A stretch of DNA of 44,622 bases. Source: Candidatus Rokuibacteriota bacterium. Lineage in GTDB: Bacteria > Methylomirabilota > Methylomirabilia > Rokubacteriales > CSP1-6. A program made the position numbers and the translations under genes. The first letter of the stretch is position 1; every line of letters starts with the position of its first letter. This document shows positions 1 to 7,969 of the stretch, in pieces. The stretch is from positions 1-44,622 of the forward strand of contig QHTB01000152.1 of assembly GCA_003220615.1 (NCBI GenBank). The letters are read 5' to 3'. Below the pieces are notes generated by a model that was given only the letters and a program-made list of their open reading frames with translations, made no database searches and had not been told where the DNA came from.

Positions 1-1
1 C

Positions 2-250
2 GATATTCCGCTCGACCTGGCGCTGCCCGAAACCGGGGTGGGGCTCACCGAGGACACGGGGTTGCCGCTGCGCGAGGCCTGCGATCAATTCGAGCGGCAG
101 TACGTGCTGCGGGTGCTCGAGAGCGTGGGCTGGAACGTGAGTCGGGGAGCCCGGCGGCTCGGCGTCCATCGCAACACCGTGCTCACCAAGCTGGCCGGCT
201 GGGGCATCCACCGCCCGACCGGCGCCGACGGGCGGAGCGCATCGCTGTGA
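2..250 (+). CDS. C-terminal fragment of a Fis-type HTH regulator (5' truncated by window edge)
   Basis: Open from the window edge to TGA at 248-250; 82 residues are visible. The segment from about residue 28 to 66 is a Fis-type helix-turn-helix (HTH_8): an REACDQFERQYVLRVLE helix, then NVSRGARRLGVHR and NTVLTKLAGWGI as turn and recognition helix. This arrangement normally closes sigma54-dependent NtrC-type regulators, which bind upstream enhancers with this domain. The AAA+ and receiver domains would lie outside the window, so the class is inferred from the HTH alone. The stop overlaps the GTG start of the next gene (GTGA at 247-250), implying co-transcription with the TPR/barrel gene. Confidence 0.7.
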   Translation, partial: DIPLDLALPETGVGLTEDTGLPLREACDQFERQYVLRVLESVGWNVSRGARRLGVHRNTVLTKLAGWGIHRPTGADGRSASL

Positions 251-1812
251 CCGGTCGCGGCCTCGCCGCGGGCCTGCTGGCCTCGATCGCGGTCCTGGCC
301 ACGGCCGATGTGGCGTGGTGCCAGCCCAGCGAGGCCGACGTGTTCGTGGCCGAGGGCATCCTGGCTCTCGAGGACAAGAAATACGACGAGGCGCTGGAGG
401 GCTTCCGCCGCGCGCTGCAGCGCGAGCCCGGCCACGTCGAAGCCCTGTACTACGCCGGCGTCGCGCTCATGGCGCAGAACAAGGCCGCCGAGGCGGCGCC
501 ACTGCTCGAGCGGGCGCGCCGGATCTCTCCGGAGGAAATGGCGGTAGCGTACCAGCTGGGCCTCGCCTACTTCTCGTTGAACCGGTACGACGAAGCGCAG
601 GTCGTCCTCGAGCACGTGTTCCGGCGCGATCCCGGCCTCGACTCCCTCGGATATTACGTCGGTTACCTTCGCTACCGGAAGGGCGACCACCAGGGTGCCC
701 TCCAGGCGTTCCGCGCCGGCCGCACGACCGATCCCAACATCGCGCAGCTCACGCGCTTCTATACGGGCCTCGCCCTCAATGCCATGGGCATGTCCCGGCA
801 GGCGGCGGCCGAGGTGGAGCAGGCGCTCCGGCTGCAGCCGGCCTCGCCGCTCGCCGGACCGGCCGAGCGTCTGCGCCAGTCGTTCGCCGAGTCGCGCGAT
901 GCCGAATGGAGATTGCACGCCAGCCTTCGCCTGGGCGGGTACTTCGACGACAACGTGAACGCGCGGCCGAGCGCACACCCGAGCAGCGACACCGTCAACG
1001 CGCTTCGCCGCCCCGAGAACCAGAGCTGGGGCGAGCTCGCCTCACTGCGGCTGGAGTACGACTGGCTGAAGACGGGACCGTGGACGTCGACGGTCGGATA
1101 CTCGTTCTTCACCACCTACAACAACCGCCTGCCGTCGTTCAACATCATCGACCACCTGGGCACGGTGACGGTCAGCCGTCAGGACCTGCTCGGATCGATG
1201 CCGCTCATCTCCAGCGTGCAGTACGCGTACGAATACCTGATGCTCGGCGGGACGGAGCTGCTCCAGCGCCACGCGGCCTCGATCTACTCGACGCTCGTCG
1301 AGGGCCCCCACAACCTGACCAACGTCATCTTCAAGGCGGAAGTGAGGAATTTCGTCGAGAAAGGCCAGGTCGACTCCGAGCAGTTCCAGGACGGCAACAA
1401 CTACATGCTGGGCCTGCTCCACGTCTTTCGGTTCGCCCAGGACCGTCACCTGCTCAAGCTCGGGTACCAGTTCGACTACGAATCTGCCCAGGGCTCCAAC
1501 TTCGCCTATCTCGGCAATCGCTTCATCGTGGGAGCGCAGTACACACTGCCCTGGTACAACGTGCGGCTGATCTACGACTTCAGTCTCCACCGGCGCAACT
1601 ACCTGAACAAGAACACGCTCTTTCCCGAGGACGACCCGGGCACGCGCAAGCGTCAGGACGACGAGTACACGCACCTGCTCCGGGTGGAAGTCCCGGTCGG
1701 AGGCGGGTTCACAGTGGGCGCCGACTACCAGGGCACCAACCAGCGATCGAATCTCGCCCCGTACACGTACACCCGAAGCATCTACACACTGTCGGTGTCC
1801 TATACGTACTGA
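247..1812 (+). CDS. Exported TPR protein with C-terminal outer-membrane beta-barrel
   Basis: 521 residues from a GTG start that overlaps the upstream stop by 4 bases. Residues 1-25 are a signal peptide (hydrophobic core, cut near AWCQ). Residues about 30-215 hold several tetratricopeptide repeats (for example KKYDEALEGFRRALQREPGH). From about residue 225 to the end the pattern changes to alternating polar/hydrophobic strands rich in Tyr and Asn, ending in LSVSYTY, an aromatic-terminated last strand typical of outer-membrane barrels handled by the BAM machinery. The layout, periplasmic TPR then barrel, resembles DUF560/SlaM-like proteins. I infer an outer-membrane assembly or export role; the substrate is unknown. 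It faces two FecR-domain genes across a shared hairpin. Confidence 0.75.
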   Translation: MTGRGLAAGLLASIAVLATADVAWCQPSEADVFVAEGILALEDKKYDEALEGFRRALQREPGHVEALYYAGVALMAQNKAAEAAPLLERARRISPEEMAVAYQLGLAYFSLNRYDEAQVVLEHVFRRDPGLDSLGYYVGYLRYRKGDHQGALQAFRAGRTTDPNIAQLTRFYTGLALNAMGMSRQAAAEVEQALRLQPASPLAGPAERLRQSFAESRDAEWRLHASLRLGGYFDDNVNARPSAHPSSDTVNALRRPENQSWGELASLRLEYDWLKTGPWTSTVGYSFFTTYNNRLPSFNIIDHLGTVTVSRQDLLGSMPLISSVQYAYEYLMLGGTELLQRHAASIYSTLVEGPHNLTNVIFKAEVRNFVEKGQVDSEQFQDGNNYMLGLLHVFRFAQDRHLLKLGYQFDYESAQGSNFAYLGNRFIVGAQYTLPWYNVRLIYDFSLHRRNYLNKNTLFPEDDPGTRKRQDDEYTHLLRVEVPVGGGFTVGADYQGTNQRSNLAPYTYTRSIYTLSVSYTY

Positions 1813-1843
1813 GCCGCTGCTGAGCCGGAGCCACTGAGACGAG

Positions 1844-1871
1844 CACGGCCCCGCGACCTTGCGGGGCCGTG
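1844..1871. terminator. GC-rich hairpin between convergent genes
   Basis: Perfect 11-bp stem (CACGGCCCCGC / GCGGGGCCGTG) with a 6-base loop. It lies between the stop of the TPR/barrel gene (1812) and the stop of the FecR gene on the other strand (1895). The position suggests a two-way transcription stop. Neither side has a T-tract, so it is not a textbook intrinsic terminator. Confidence 0.55.
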
Positions 1872-1894
1872 ATGAAACTCTAGTCAGCACACGC

Positions 1895-3052
1895 TCAGTG
1901 GTGGCCGCTCGAGCCGCTGCTGGTGCTCCCAGATCCACTGTTAATGCTCTTCGGCTTGCCGTTTTCAATGATGACCTGGAGGCCGCTTGGCAGCGTGATC
2001 GTGCCGTTACCGGGTCCGCTGTTGCTGGAGCCGCCGCCCGACCCGCTGTTGAGACTGCCGGGCCCACTGTTCGAGAGCCTGAACTGCTGGATCAAAATGT
2101 TGAGTTGCTGCCGGTCGGATGGCGAGAGGCTGTTCAGCACTTGCGCCGAGGTCTGGGCATCCTGCAACGCCTCCCGGCCGCTCTGGGTTCGCGTCACTTC
2201 CTGGATGGCCTCATCGCGGCGCCGGTCGTAGTAACCGGGGATGATCGACGTTTGAATCGACCTCTTGAGGTTACCGTTCCCCGAAGCCGACGGCCCTGGC
2301 TTCGGAATTCCGTCGTCCATCACCTTGATGGCCAGGGCTTGTGACTGGGTGACGATGGATGCGTTCGCGGCCGCCGGCGGCTCCGACTTCGCCGCCTTGA
2401 AACTGTTCGAGAGCGCGCCGGCCTCCGCCGGTGTCAGCGATCGGGTGACGGGAGCCGTCAGGCCCGTGAACCGCGCCTGGTCGTTCTTGCCCAGCGTCAC
2501 GCCGGCGCCGAACGGCTGGCCCCCACGGAGCTGGCGCACCAGCACCTCGCCGGTGATCACGGTGAAGCGGGTCGTGTAGGCGGCGTTGGAGCTCGAGCCT
2601 GCCTGTGCGCTCACCCGATCGACCTCCACGACTACGATCGTGCCTCGGATTCCGGCGATGGCGTTGGGCGTTCGAATTTCGACCGTCTCGCCGGGCTTCA
2701 TCCGCTCCTTGACGACGGCGATCGCGGCCCGGCCCTCGCCGACGTTCACGGTCGAGACACCCGGCGATTCCGAGATCGTGAGCGACGAGCGCTCGCGAAC
2801 CGTGACGATGGCCTTGCCGCCGAGCAGGATGCGGGCGACGGAGTCGTCACCGGTCACGACACGATCTTGCACGAACACGTCGTCCCTGAACTTCAGGGGC
2901 TGGGGCTGGGAGAGCGATGCGCGGGTCACGGTCGCCGTCCCCTGCAGCGTGGTGACCACGCCCGCCTTGGTCAGCTGAGCGAACGCAGATGCCGGCGAAA
3001 TGAGGGCGAGCGCGACGAGGACGAGCGACAGCCGAGATGTGAATGCCTGCAT
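1895..3052 (-). CDS. Secreted FecR-domain protein with Gly/Ser/Asn-rich tail
   Basis: 385 residues. Start ATG at 3052 follows a GGAGGAGG Shine-Dalgarno. A signal peptide (cut near AFAQ, residue 26) is followed by a FecR-type domain (about residues 28-160): low-charge beta segments such as DRVVTGDDSVARILLGGKA and the conserved stretch VEIRTPNAIAGIRGT. Canonical FecR proteins are anti-sigma sensors with an inner-membrane helix. Here there is a cleavable signal and no later membrane helix, so a periplasmic or surface role is more likely. The last ~65 residues are a repetitive Gly/Ser/Asn/Pro tail (NSGSG, NSGPG units) ending in His-His. It is the paralogue of the gene immediately upstream. Together with the facing TPR/barrel gene it may form a secretion or surface-assembly module; that is inference. 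Confidence 0.75.
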   Translation of the reverse strand: MQAFTSRLSLVLVALALISPASAFAQLTKAGVVTTLQGTATVTRASLSQPQPLKFRDDVFVQDRVVTGDDSVARILLGGKAIVTVRERSSLTISESPGVSTVNVGEGRAAIAVVKERMKPGETVEIRTPNAIAGIRGTIVVVEVDRVSAQAGSSSNAAYTTRFTVITGEVLVRQLRGGQPFGAGVTLGKNDQARFTGLTAPVTRSLTPAEAGALSNSFKAAKSEPPAAANASIVTQSQALAIKVMDDGIPKPGPSASGNGNLKRSIQTSIIPGYYDRRRDEAIQEVTRTQSGREALQDAQTSAQVLNSLSPSDRQQLNILIQQFRLSNSGPGSLNSGSGGGSSNSGPGNGTITLPSGLQVIIENGKPKSINSGSGSTSSGSSGHH

Positions 3053-3118
3053 TGACCGCCTCCTCCGATCCGACGATCTTCGCCGGCGCGGTGGAAGCGC
3101 GTCAATGAAGAAAAGGAA

Positions 3119-3150
3119 CTATAACGGTATAGAACTGGGGATATATCCCC
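3119..3150. promoter_or_regulatory. AT-rich double palindrome between the two fecR-like genes
   Basis: Two inverted repeats stand out in a G+C-rich background: CTATA-ACGG-TATAG at 3119-3132 and the perfect 14-base palindrome GGGGATATATCCCC at 3137-3150. They lie just past the stop of the upstream fecR-like gene and about 70-100 bases before the start of the downstream one. An operator or promoter for the downstream gene is the simplest reading; the second could also act as a weak hairpin. Confidence 0.4.
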
Positions 3151-3155
3151 CGAAG

Positions 3156-4265
3156 CTATCTGCGCCTGCGGAGCGACTTGAGCTCCTTCTGCAGCAGGCT
3201 CTCCTGGTTCGCTTTCCGGTTGGAGCCCGACTTGTTGTCGTCGTTGCCCACGTTATCCGAGCCCGAGTTCCCTGCCGTTGCGCTCGATCCCGAACCGGTC
3301 AGCGACGACGAGGGAACGAGTGAGGGCGCCGGTGTCGTCACCGGAGGGGCGGAGACGGACGAGGACGTGGTGGGCGTCGTCGACGGGCTTGCCGACGGCC
3401 CGCTCGACGGCGAGGCTCCGCTCGAGGACCCGCTCGAAGACGATGAGCCGCCGGAGGACGATGAGCCGGTGGAATTCGACGACGACGTCGTCGACGTTTG
3501 TCCGTTCGTCGTGGTGGACGCCGTTCCCGACGAGCCGCGCAGCGCGTTCGTCGTCTGCTGCAGCAACTCACTGGAGGACGGCGCCGGCGCGTCCTTCAGC
3601 CCCAGCTTGAACTCGTCGCTCAGGCGCTGTCGGACGTCGGGGGTGACGGACTGGACGGGGCGCGGGGCCGCGGCTCCGGTGATGCGAATGGCTTGCGATG
3701 CCGTCACGAGCACGCCGGCGCCGAACGGCTGGCGCGTCAAGCCATCGATCTGACGCACCTCGATCGCACCGGTCAAGACCGTGATCGTGGTCGTGAAGCC
3801 CTTGGCCGACTCACCCACCTGGGACGTCGCCTGGGACACTTCCGTGATGACGACAGTGCCGCGGATTCCGGCGACGGCGTTCGGCGTGCGGATCTCGATC
3901 TGCTCGCCCGGCTTCATTCGTTCCTTCACCACGGCCAGGGCGATCTTGCCTCCGGTCACGTCGAGAGTGGCGGTGTGCGCCGACTCGCTGATGGTCAACG
4001 CCGAGCGCTCGCGCACGGTGACGACGGCCTTGCCCCCGAGCAGGATGCGGGCGAGCGCGTTGTCTCCGGTGACGATGCGGTCGGCCACGAACACGTCGTC
4101 CCGCTGCTTGAGCGGCATCCCCTGCGGGACGGACACGCGCGTCAGCGTGGCCGAGCCCTGCAACGTCGTCACGACGCCGACGCGCGCGAGTTGTGCGTCG
4201 GCTCCGACGGTGAGCAACGTCATCACGACAAGCGCAAGCAGACCCACCACGCGTCCGGTGCTCAT
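3156..4265 (-). CDS. Secreted FecR-domain protein with Ser/Thr/Pro-rich tail
   Basis: 369 residues from ATG at 4265, chosen because GGAGGG precedes it and a signal peptide begins there (cut near ADAQ); an upstream in-frame extension of 44 residues has no such support. The FecR domain (about 25-160) closely parallels the neighbour, with DDVFVADRIVTGDNALARIL and RTPNAVAGIRGT. From about residue 235 the chain becomes low-complexity Ser/Thr/Pro/Gly, and it ends in a basic segment (LLQKELKSLRRRR). The pair is a tandem duplication whose domains are conserved and whose tails have diverged. No transmembrane helix follows the signal, unlike classical FecR anti-sigma factors. Confidence 0.75.
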   Translation of the reverse strand: MSTGRVVGLLALVVMTLLTVGADAQLARVGVVTTLQGSATLTRVSVPQGMPLKQRDDVFVADRIVTGDNALARILLGGKAVVTVRERSALTISESAHTATLDVTGGKIALAVVKERMKPGEQIEIRTPNAVAGIRGTVVITEVSQATSQVGESAKGFTTTITVLTGAIEVRQIDGLTRQPFGAGVLVTASQAIRITGAAAPRPVQSVTPDVRQRLSDEFKLGLKDAPAPSSSELLQQTTNALRGSSGTASTTTNGQTSTTSSSNSTGSSSSGGSSSSSGSSSGASPSSGPSASPSTTPTTSSSVSAPPVTTPAPSLVPSSSLTGSGSSATAGNSGSDNVGNDDNKSGSNRKANQESLLQKELKSLRRRR

Positions 4266-4421
4266 GGGGCCCTCCCGGGCAGCCAGGAGGAGCAACAGGG
4301 GTGCCAGCGCCGGCCCCCGAGAGACTTCCCGGTCCGGCGCACATTTGCGCGGTTGCCAAAGCGGCTCAGCTGACAAAGCGCGTCGAGGTCCCGCCACGCT
4401 GACACGTCACCCAGGGAACAT

Positions 4422-4434
4422 CCCAGAATCTGGG
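4422..4434. other. Short inverted repeat downstream of the methyltransferase gene
   Basis: CCCAGA-A-TCTGGG, 6-bp arms, 37 bases past the methyltransferase stop. It may be part of a weak terminator or a protein site. The rest of the 206-base gap (4266-4471) shows only one other small inverted repeat, GCGCA-CATT-TGCGC near 4337-4350. Confidence 0.25.
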
Positions 4435-4471
4435 CGGCTGGAGGAACGACGCTACGAACGAACGAGCAGGC

Positions 4472-5101
4472 TTACTTCCGGTTGATGCACTGGACGAGAC
4501 GCCAGCCGTTGAAGAGATTCACCTTCACGATGAGCTCGGGCGTGAGGCCCACGCGCGTGAGCAGCGGCGTCATCGCGAGATTCGACTTCCAGCCGAGCCG
4601 CGTACACACCGGCGCGACGAAGTCCTCGACGTGGCCGAACACGCGTCGCTCGCTCCTGAAGTGATTGAGGATCACGATCGTGCCGCCCGGGCGTACCACG
4701 CGCCGCACTTCGCGCAGCACGGAGACGGGATCGGGGACGGCGGAGATCACGTAGGTCGCCACCGCCTTGTCGAACTCGTTGTCGCCGAAGTCCATCGAGG
4801 TGGCATCCATCACCTTGAGCGTCACGCTCGGCATCGTCAGCGTCTGCACGCGCTCGACCGCCTTGTCGAGCATCTCCTGCGAGAGGTCGATGCCGGTGAG
4901 GTGCACCGCGGGCGGATACAGCGGGAGGTTGAGACCGGTCCCGATACCGACCTCGAGCACGCGGTCGGTCGGCTGCAGAGCGAGACGAGCGATGGCGGCC
5001 GCGCGGCCGGGAGCGAAGATCCAGTCGAAGATGAAATCGTAGATGGGCGCGTACAACTCGTACGCGCGCTGGACCTGCCTCTTCTCCAGGACTACGTCCA
5101 C
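4472..5101 (-). CDS. Class I SAM-dependent methyltransferase (PmtA/UbiE-like)
   Basis: 209 residues from GTG at 5101, supported by GGAGGG six bases upstream; a longer frame to 5152 exists but lacks a ribosome site. The SAM fold is clear: motif I is VLEVGIGTGLNLPLYP (about residues 48-63), motif II acid in HLTGIDLS, then a VMDATSMDF segment, and motif post-II VRPGGTIVILNHF. The N-terminal YELYAPIYDFIFDWIF resembles phospholipid N-methyltransferases of the PmtA type. Phosphatidylethanolamine methylation is therefore a reasonable guess, but UbiE-like or other small-molecule substrates cannot be excluded. It stands between mgtE and the fecR pair on the same strand with more than 100 bases either side. 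Confidence 0.75.
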   Translation of the reverse strand: MDVVLEKRQVQRAYELYAPIYDFIFDWIFAPGRAAAIARLALQPTDRVLEVGIGTGLNLPLYPPAVHLTGIDLSQEMLDKAVERVQTLTMPSVTLKVMDATSMDFGDNEFDKAVATYVISAVPDPVSVLREVRRVVRPGGTIVILNHFRSERRVFGHVEDFVAPVCTRLGWKSNLAMTPLLTRVGLTPELIVKVNLFNGWRLVQCINRK

Positions 5102-5215
5102 GCGGTGCCCTCCAGCGCTATGGACGGGAGGCGGTCCTGATGCTGACCGCACGAATCCCCGAAATGCGCCGCTATCTTAACCGCCCGTGGTCGCGTTTGC
5201 AAAGCACCTCGACCG

Positions 5216-6562
5216 CTACAGCAGGAAGCGGATGAGGACCGTGGCCAGGCCCAGGAATGAAAAGAATCCAAAGACATCAGTGAACGTGGTGATGATCACG
5301 CTGGACGCGATCGCCGGGTCGATTCGGAACGCCTTGAGCGCGATCGGGACCAGCGTTCCCACGACGGCGGCGACCAGCATGTTGAAGAGCAGCGCGACGC
5401 CGAGGATGAGCGAGAGGAGGATCTGGCCCTTCCACAGGTAGGCGATCGCTGCAATCACGAGGCCGTTGGCCGCGCCGGTAGTCAGGCCCAGCCACAGCTC
5501 CTTCCAGAGCACGCGGCCCAGCACGGGCCGCGAGACCTCGCCGAGCGCGATGCCGCGGACGACGACGGTGGCCGTCTGCGTCGTGCCGATGCCGCCCATC
5601 GAGGCCACGATCGGCATGAAGACCGCGAGGAGCGCCAGCGACCTGATGGACGATTCGAACAGCCCGATGACCGACGCCGCGAGCACGGCCGTGCCGAGGT
5701 TGATCAGCCGCCACACGAGCCGCTTCGTGAAGACGGCTTCGGGGGGATCGAGGACGGTCTCGTCACCGGCGACACCACCCAGGCGCTGGATGTCCTCGGT
5801 CGCCTCCTCGTGGATGATGTCGATGACGTCGTCGACGCCGATGGCGCCGAGTAGCCGGCGGCTGGCGTCGACGACCGGCACCTGGACGAGGTCATAGCGC
5901 TCCACCAGCCGGGCCACTTCCTCCTGATCCGTGTCGACGGCCACGCTCTCCACGTCCGCGTTGCGGATGGCGTGGATGGGCGTCCGTGGATCGGCGGTGA
6001 GCAATCGGTGGAGCGGCACGAAACCCACCAGGTGATCGTGGTCGTCGACGACGTAGACGTAGAACGCGTCGTCGCCCGACTTCGACTTGCGGATGTGCTC
6101 GATGGCCTGGGCCACGGTGGCGGCTTCGTGGACCGCCACGACGTTCGGCGACATCAGGCGACCGGCGGTGCCCTCGCGGTACTCGAGGAGCTCCTGCACC
6201 TCCTCGGACTTCTCCTCGGCCATGAGGTCGAGGATCTTTTCCGCCTCTTCCTTGGGAAGCTCCTCCACGACCTCGACGACGTCGTCGGCCGGCATCTGGT
6301 CGAGGACGCGCGAGACTTCTTGCTCGTCGAGGGCGCGCAGCAGCTCGCGCTGGGTGGGATCGTCGAGCTCGGAGAGGACCTCGCCCGCGTGCTGCGACGA
6401 CAGCAATCTGAAGAGGCGGACCTGATCGGGCAGCGGGAGCTCGCGCAGGACCGACGAGATGTCGGCAGCGTGGGCATTCTCGAGGAGCCCGGCCAGGCGC
6501 TCGTCGCGCCCGCCGCCGAGCAGCTCCTTGACCGACTCGGTCAGGCGCTCGGTCTCGCTCAC
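5216..6562 (-). CDS. mgtE: MgtE-family magnesium transporter
   Basis: 448 residues, full length for MgtE. Residues about 15-130 form the helical, acidic Mg2+-sensing N domain with repeated L-P-x-x-D/E units. About 135-255 hold two CBS domains (for example GTAGRLMSPNVVAV and AIRNADVESVAVDTD). From about 275 there are five membrane helices. The pore region contains PIVASMGGIGTTQ, and the last helix carries FTDVFGFFSFLGLA with the Asp corresponding to the Mg2+-binding Asp of Thermus MgtE. It imports Mg2+ across the inner membrane and closes when cytosolic Mg2+ is high. The GTG start overlaps the stop of the upstream DHH gene (GTGA), so the two are translationally coupled. Confidence 0.93.
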   Translation of the reverse strand: MSETERLTESVKELLGGGRDERLAGLLENAHAADISSVLRELPLPDQVRLFRLLSSQHAGEVLSELDDPTQRELLRALDEQEVSRVLDQMPADDVVEVVEELPKEEAEKILDLMAEEKSEEVQELLEYREGTAGRLMSPNVVAVHEAATVAQAIEHIRKSKSGDDAFYVYVVDDHDHLVGFVPLHRLLTADPRTPIHAIRNADVESVAVDTDQEEVARLVERYDLVQVPVVDASRRLLGAIGVDDVIDIIHEEATEDIQRLGGVAGDETVLDPPEAVFTKRLVWRLINLGTAVLAASVIGLFESSIRSLALLAVFMPIVASMGGIGTTQTATVVVRGIALGEVSRPVLGRVLWKELWLGLTTGAANGLVIAAIAYLWKGQILLSLILGVALLFNMLVAAVVGTLVPIALKAFRIDPAIASSVIITTFTDVFGFFSFLGLATVLIRFLL

Positions 6563-7923
6563 GCGCCTGCCCGGCCTCGTCCGCCGCGCAGCGCGCGCAG
6601 GAACCGCGCGCTCACGGTCGCCGCCACGTCACCGGCGGGCCAGTCACGCTGCTGGATGACCGCCTTGGCCATGGCGCGGTGGCCGCCGGCCCGGCCCAGA
6701 TCGGCGAAGGCCTGGCGCACGACGTCGCCGGCCGCGCGCTCGTGGCCGGAGTTGCGCACCGAGATGTGGAGCTCGCCCTCGATCTCTCCCGAGACCACCG
6801 TCCATTCCGCGCCTTCGACCTGCAGCAGCAGATCGGCGAACTGAGCGGCCAGCTCGCGGTAGGGCATCGGGCCGACGTGGGTGAACATGACGCCATCCAC
6901 GAGGCGGCGCCGCGTGATGGCCTCGGCCAGGAGATCGAGCACGGCTGGTGGCAGCTCCGGCCGCTCGATGCGTCGCAGCGCGCCGTGATTGGCGAGCCCG
7001 TGCAGGAACGCGAAGGCGTCCATGTCGGCGCGCGTGGCGCCGCGCTCGAGGGCCAGCGTGTCGGCCTTGATGCCGTAGAGCAGCGCCGTGGCCAGTCGCG
7101 GGCTGACCTTGACGTCGACCGCGCGCAGGTACTCGGTCAGGATCGTCGAGGTCGCGCCATACGAGGGGCGCACGTCCCTGAGTCGCGCTCGCACGGGCGC
7201 TTCCGTCGGGTGATGGTCGATCACGAGGTCGATCTCGCCGAGCGGCTCTTCGAAGAAGGCCGGCTGGGCGTCGACCATGGCGACGCGGTCGTACTCGCGC
7301 ACCGCGCTCACCGTGAGTCGCTCGACGTCGATGTCGAGGATGCGCGTCATGGCCCGGTTCTCGGGCCGGCCGACGGTGCCGAAGGTGCCGATGGTGGCGC
7401 CACCGCGGGTGCGGCCGAGCACGATCTTCAGGGCGAGCGCCGAGGCGATGGCGTCGGGGTCGGGATCGTCCTGGATCATGATGAGGACCCGCTCCGCGCG
7501 CTCGAAGTGTGCGCGCACTCGCTCCACGCGAGCACGTGTGAGCGCGCGCGCGAGTACCGGTTCGACGACCAGCTCGGCCAGCGCAGCGGGGGAGAGCAAC
7601 GTCACGTCGCCGGGCGTGGGATCGTCCTCGTCGGCGACGACGACCACGGGCGCGCCCGGCGCCGCGCGACGAAGCGCGGCCAGGACACGCCCCCGGCGGG
7701 CCCTCGGCACCGCCACCACCGCGGCTTCCTGGCCCGAGACGAACGCCCGGCGATAGACGCGCTCGGCCGACGGATCACCGGCCACGGCCACGCCCCCGCC
7801 TCGCGAGATCCGGGCCGCCAGCGCGGGGCGCGGCACGACGTAGACCGGACGCTCGCCGCCCAGGGGCGTCGGCCCGAGCATGCGCCACAGGAGGTCATCG
7901 TCGGCCACCAGCACGTATCGCAT
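6559..7923 (-). CDS. DHH/DHHA1 phosphoesterase with N-terminal Rossmann-like (RCK/TrkA-N-type) domain
   Basis: 454 residues from ATG 7923 (AGGTG upstream; a GTG six bases earlier is possible). Residues 1-120 look like a nucleotide-binding or RCK-type domain (RYVLVADDDLLWRML, later APVVVVADEDDPTPGD). The DHH domain follows: IQDDPDPDAIASALAL near residues 150-165, a VAMVDAQP strand, DHHP near 236-239 and GIKADT near 285. The DHHA1 end has a GGHRAMAKA motif. The metal ligands of the DHH family are thus mostly present. The family cleaves cyclic dinucleotides, nanoRNA or pAp. The fused domain suggests ligand control, but I cannot say which ligand. It is translationally coupled to mgtE, hinting at a link to Mg2+ or nucleotide signalling. 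Confidence 0.85.
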   Translation of the reverse strand: MRYVLVADDDLLWRMLGPTPLGGERPVYVVPRPALAARISRGGGVAVAGDPSAERVYRRAFVSGQEAAVVAVPRARRGRVLAALRRAAPGAPVVVVADEDDPTPGDVTLLSPAALAELVVEPVLARALTRARVERVRAHFERAERVLIMIQDDPDPDAIASALALKIVLGRTRGGATIGTFGTVGRPENRAMTRILDIDVERLTVSAVREYDRVAMVDAQPAFFEEPLGEIDLVIDHHPTEAPVRARLRDVRPSYGATSTILTEYLRAVDVKVSPRLATALLYGIKADTLALERGATRADMDAFAFLHGLANHGALRRIERPELPPAVLDLLAEAITRRRLVDGVMFTHVGPMPYRELAAQFADLLLQVEGAEWTVVSGEIEGELHISVRNSGHERAAGDVVRQAFADLGRAGGHRAMAKAVIQQRDWPAGDVAATVSARFLRALRGGRGRAGA

Positions 7924-7969
7924 CGTCACCTGAAGTATGGACCGCCGTCCACGATGGGCAACGGTTTTA

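Noticed and set aside
3338..3571. Ser/Thr/Pro-coding stretch as a possible tandem DNA repeat array
   Set aside because: The repetition is of amino-acid composition in the FecR-like tail, without a regular repeat unit at DNA level; not a CRISPR or satellite.
5500..5620. MgtE pore motif with GGIGTTQ in place of GGN-type
   Set aside because: Variants with Ile at this place are, to my knowledge, common in MgtE proteins, and the Mg2+-binding Asp of the last helix is present.
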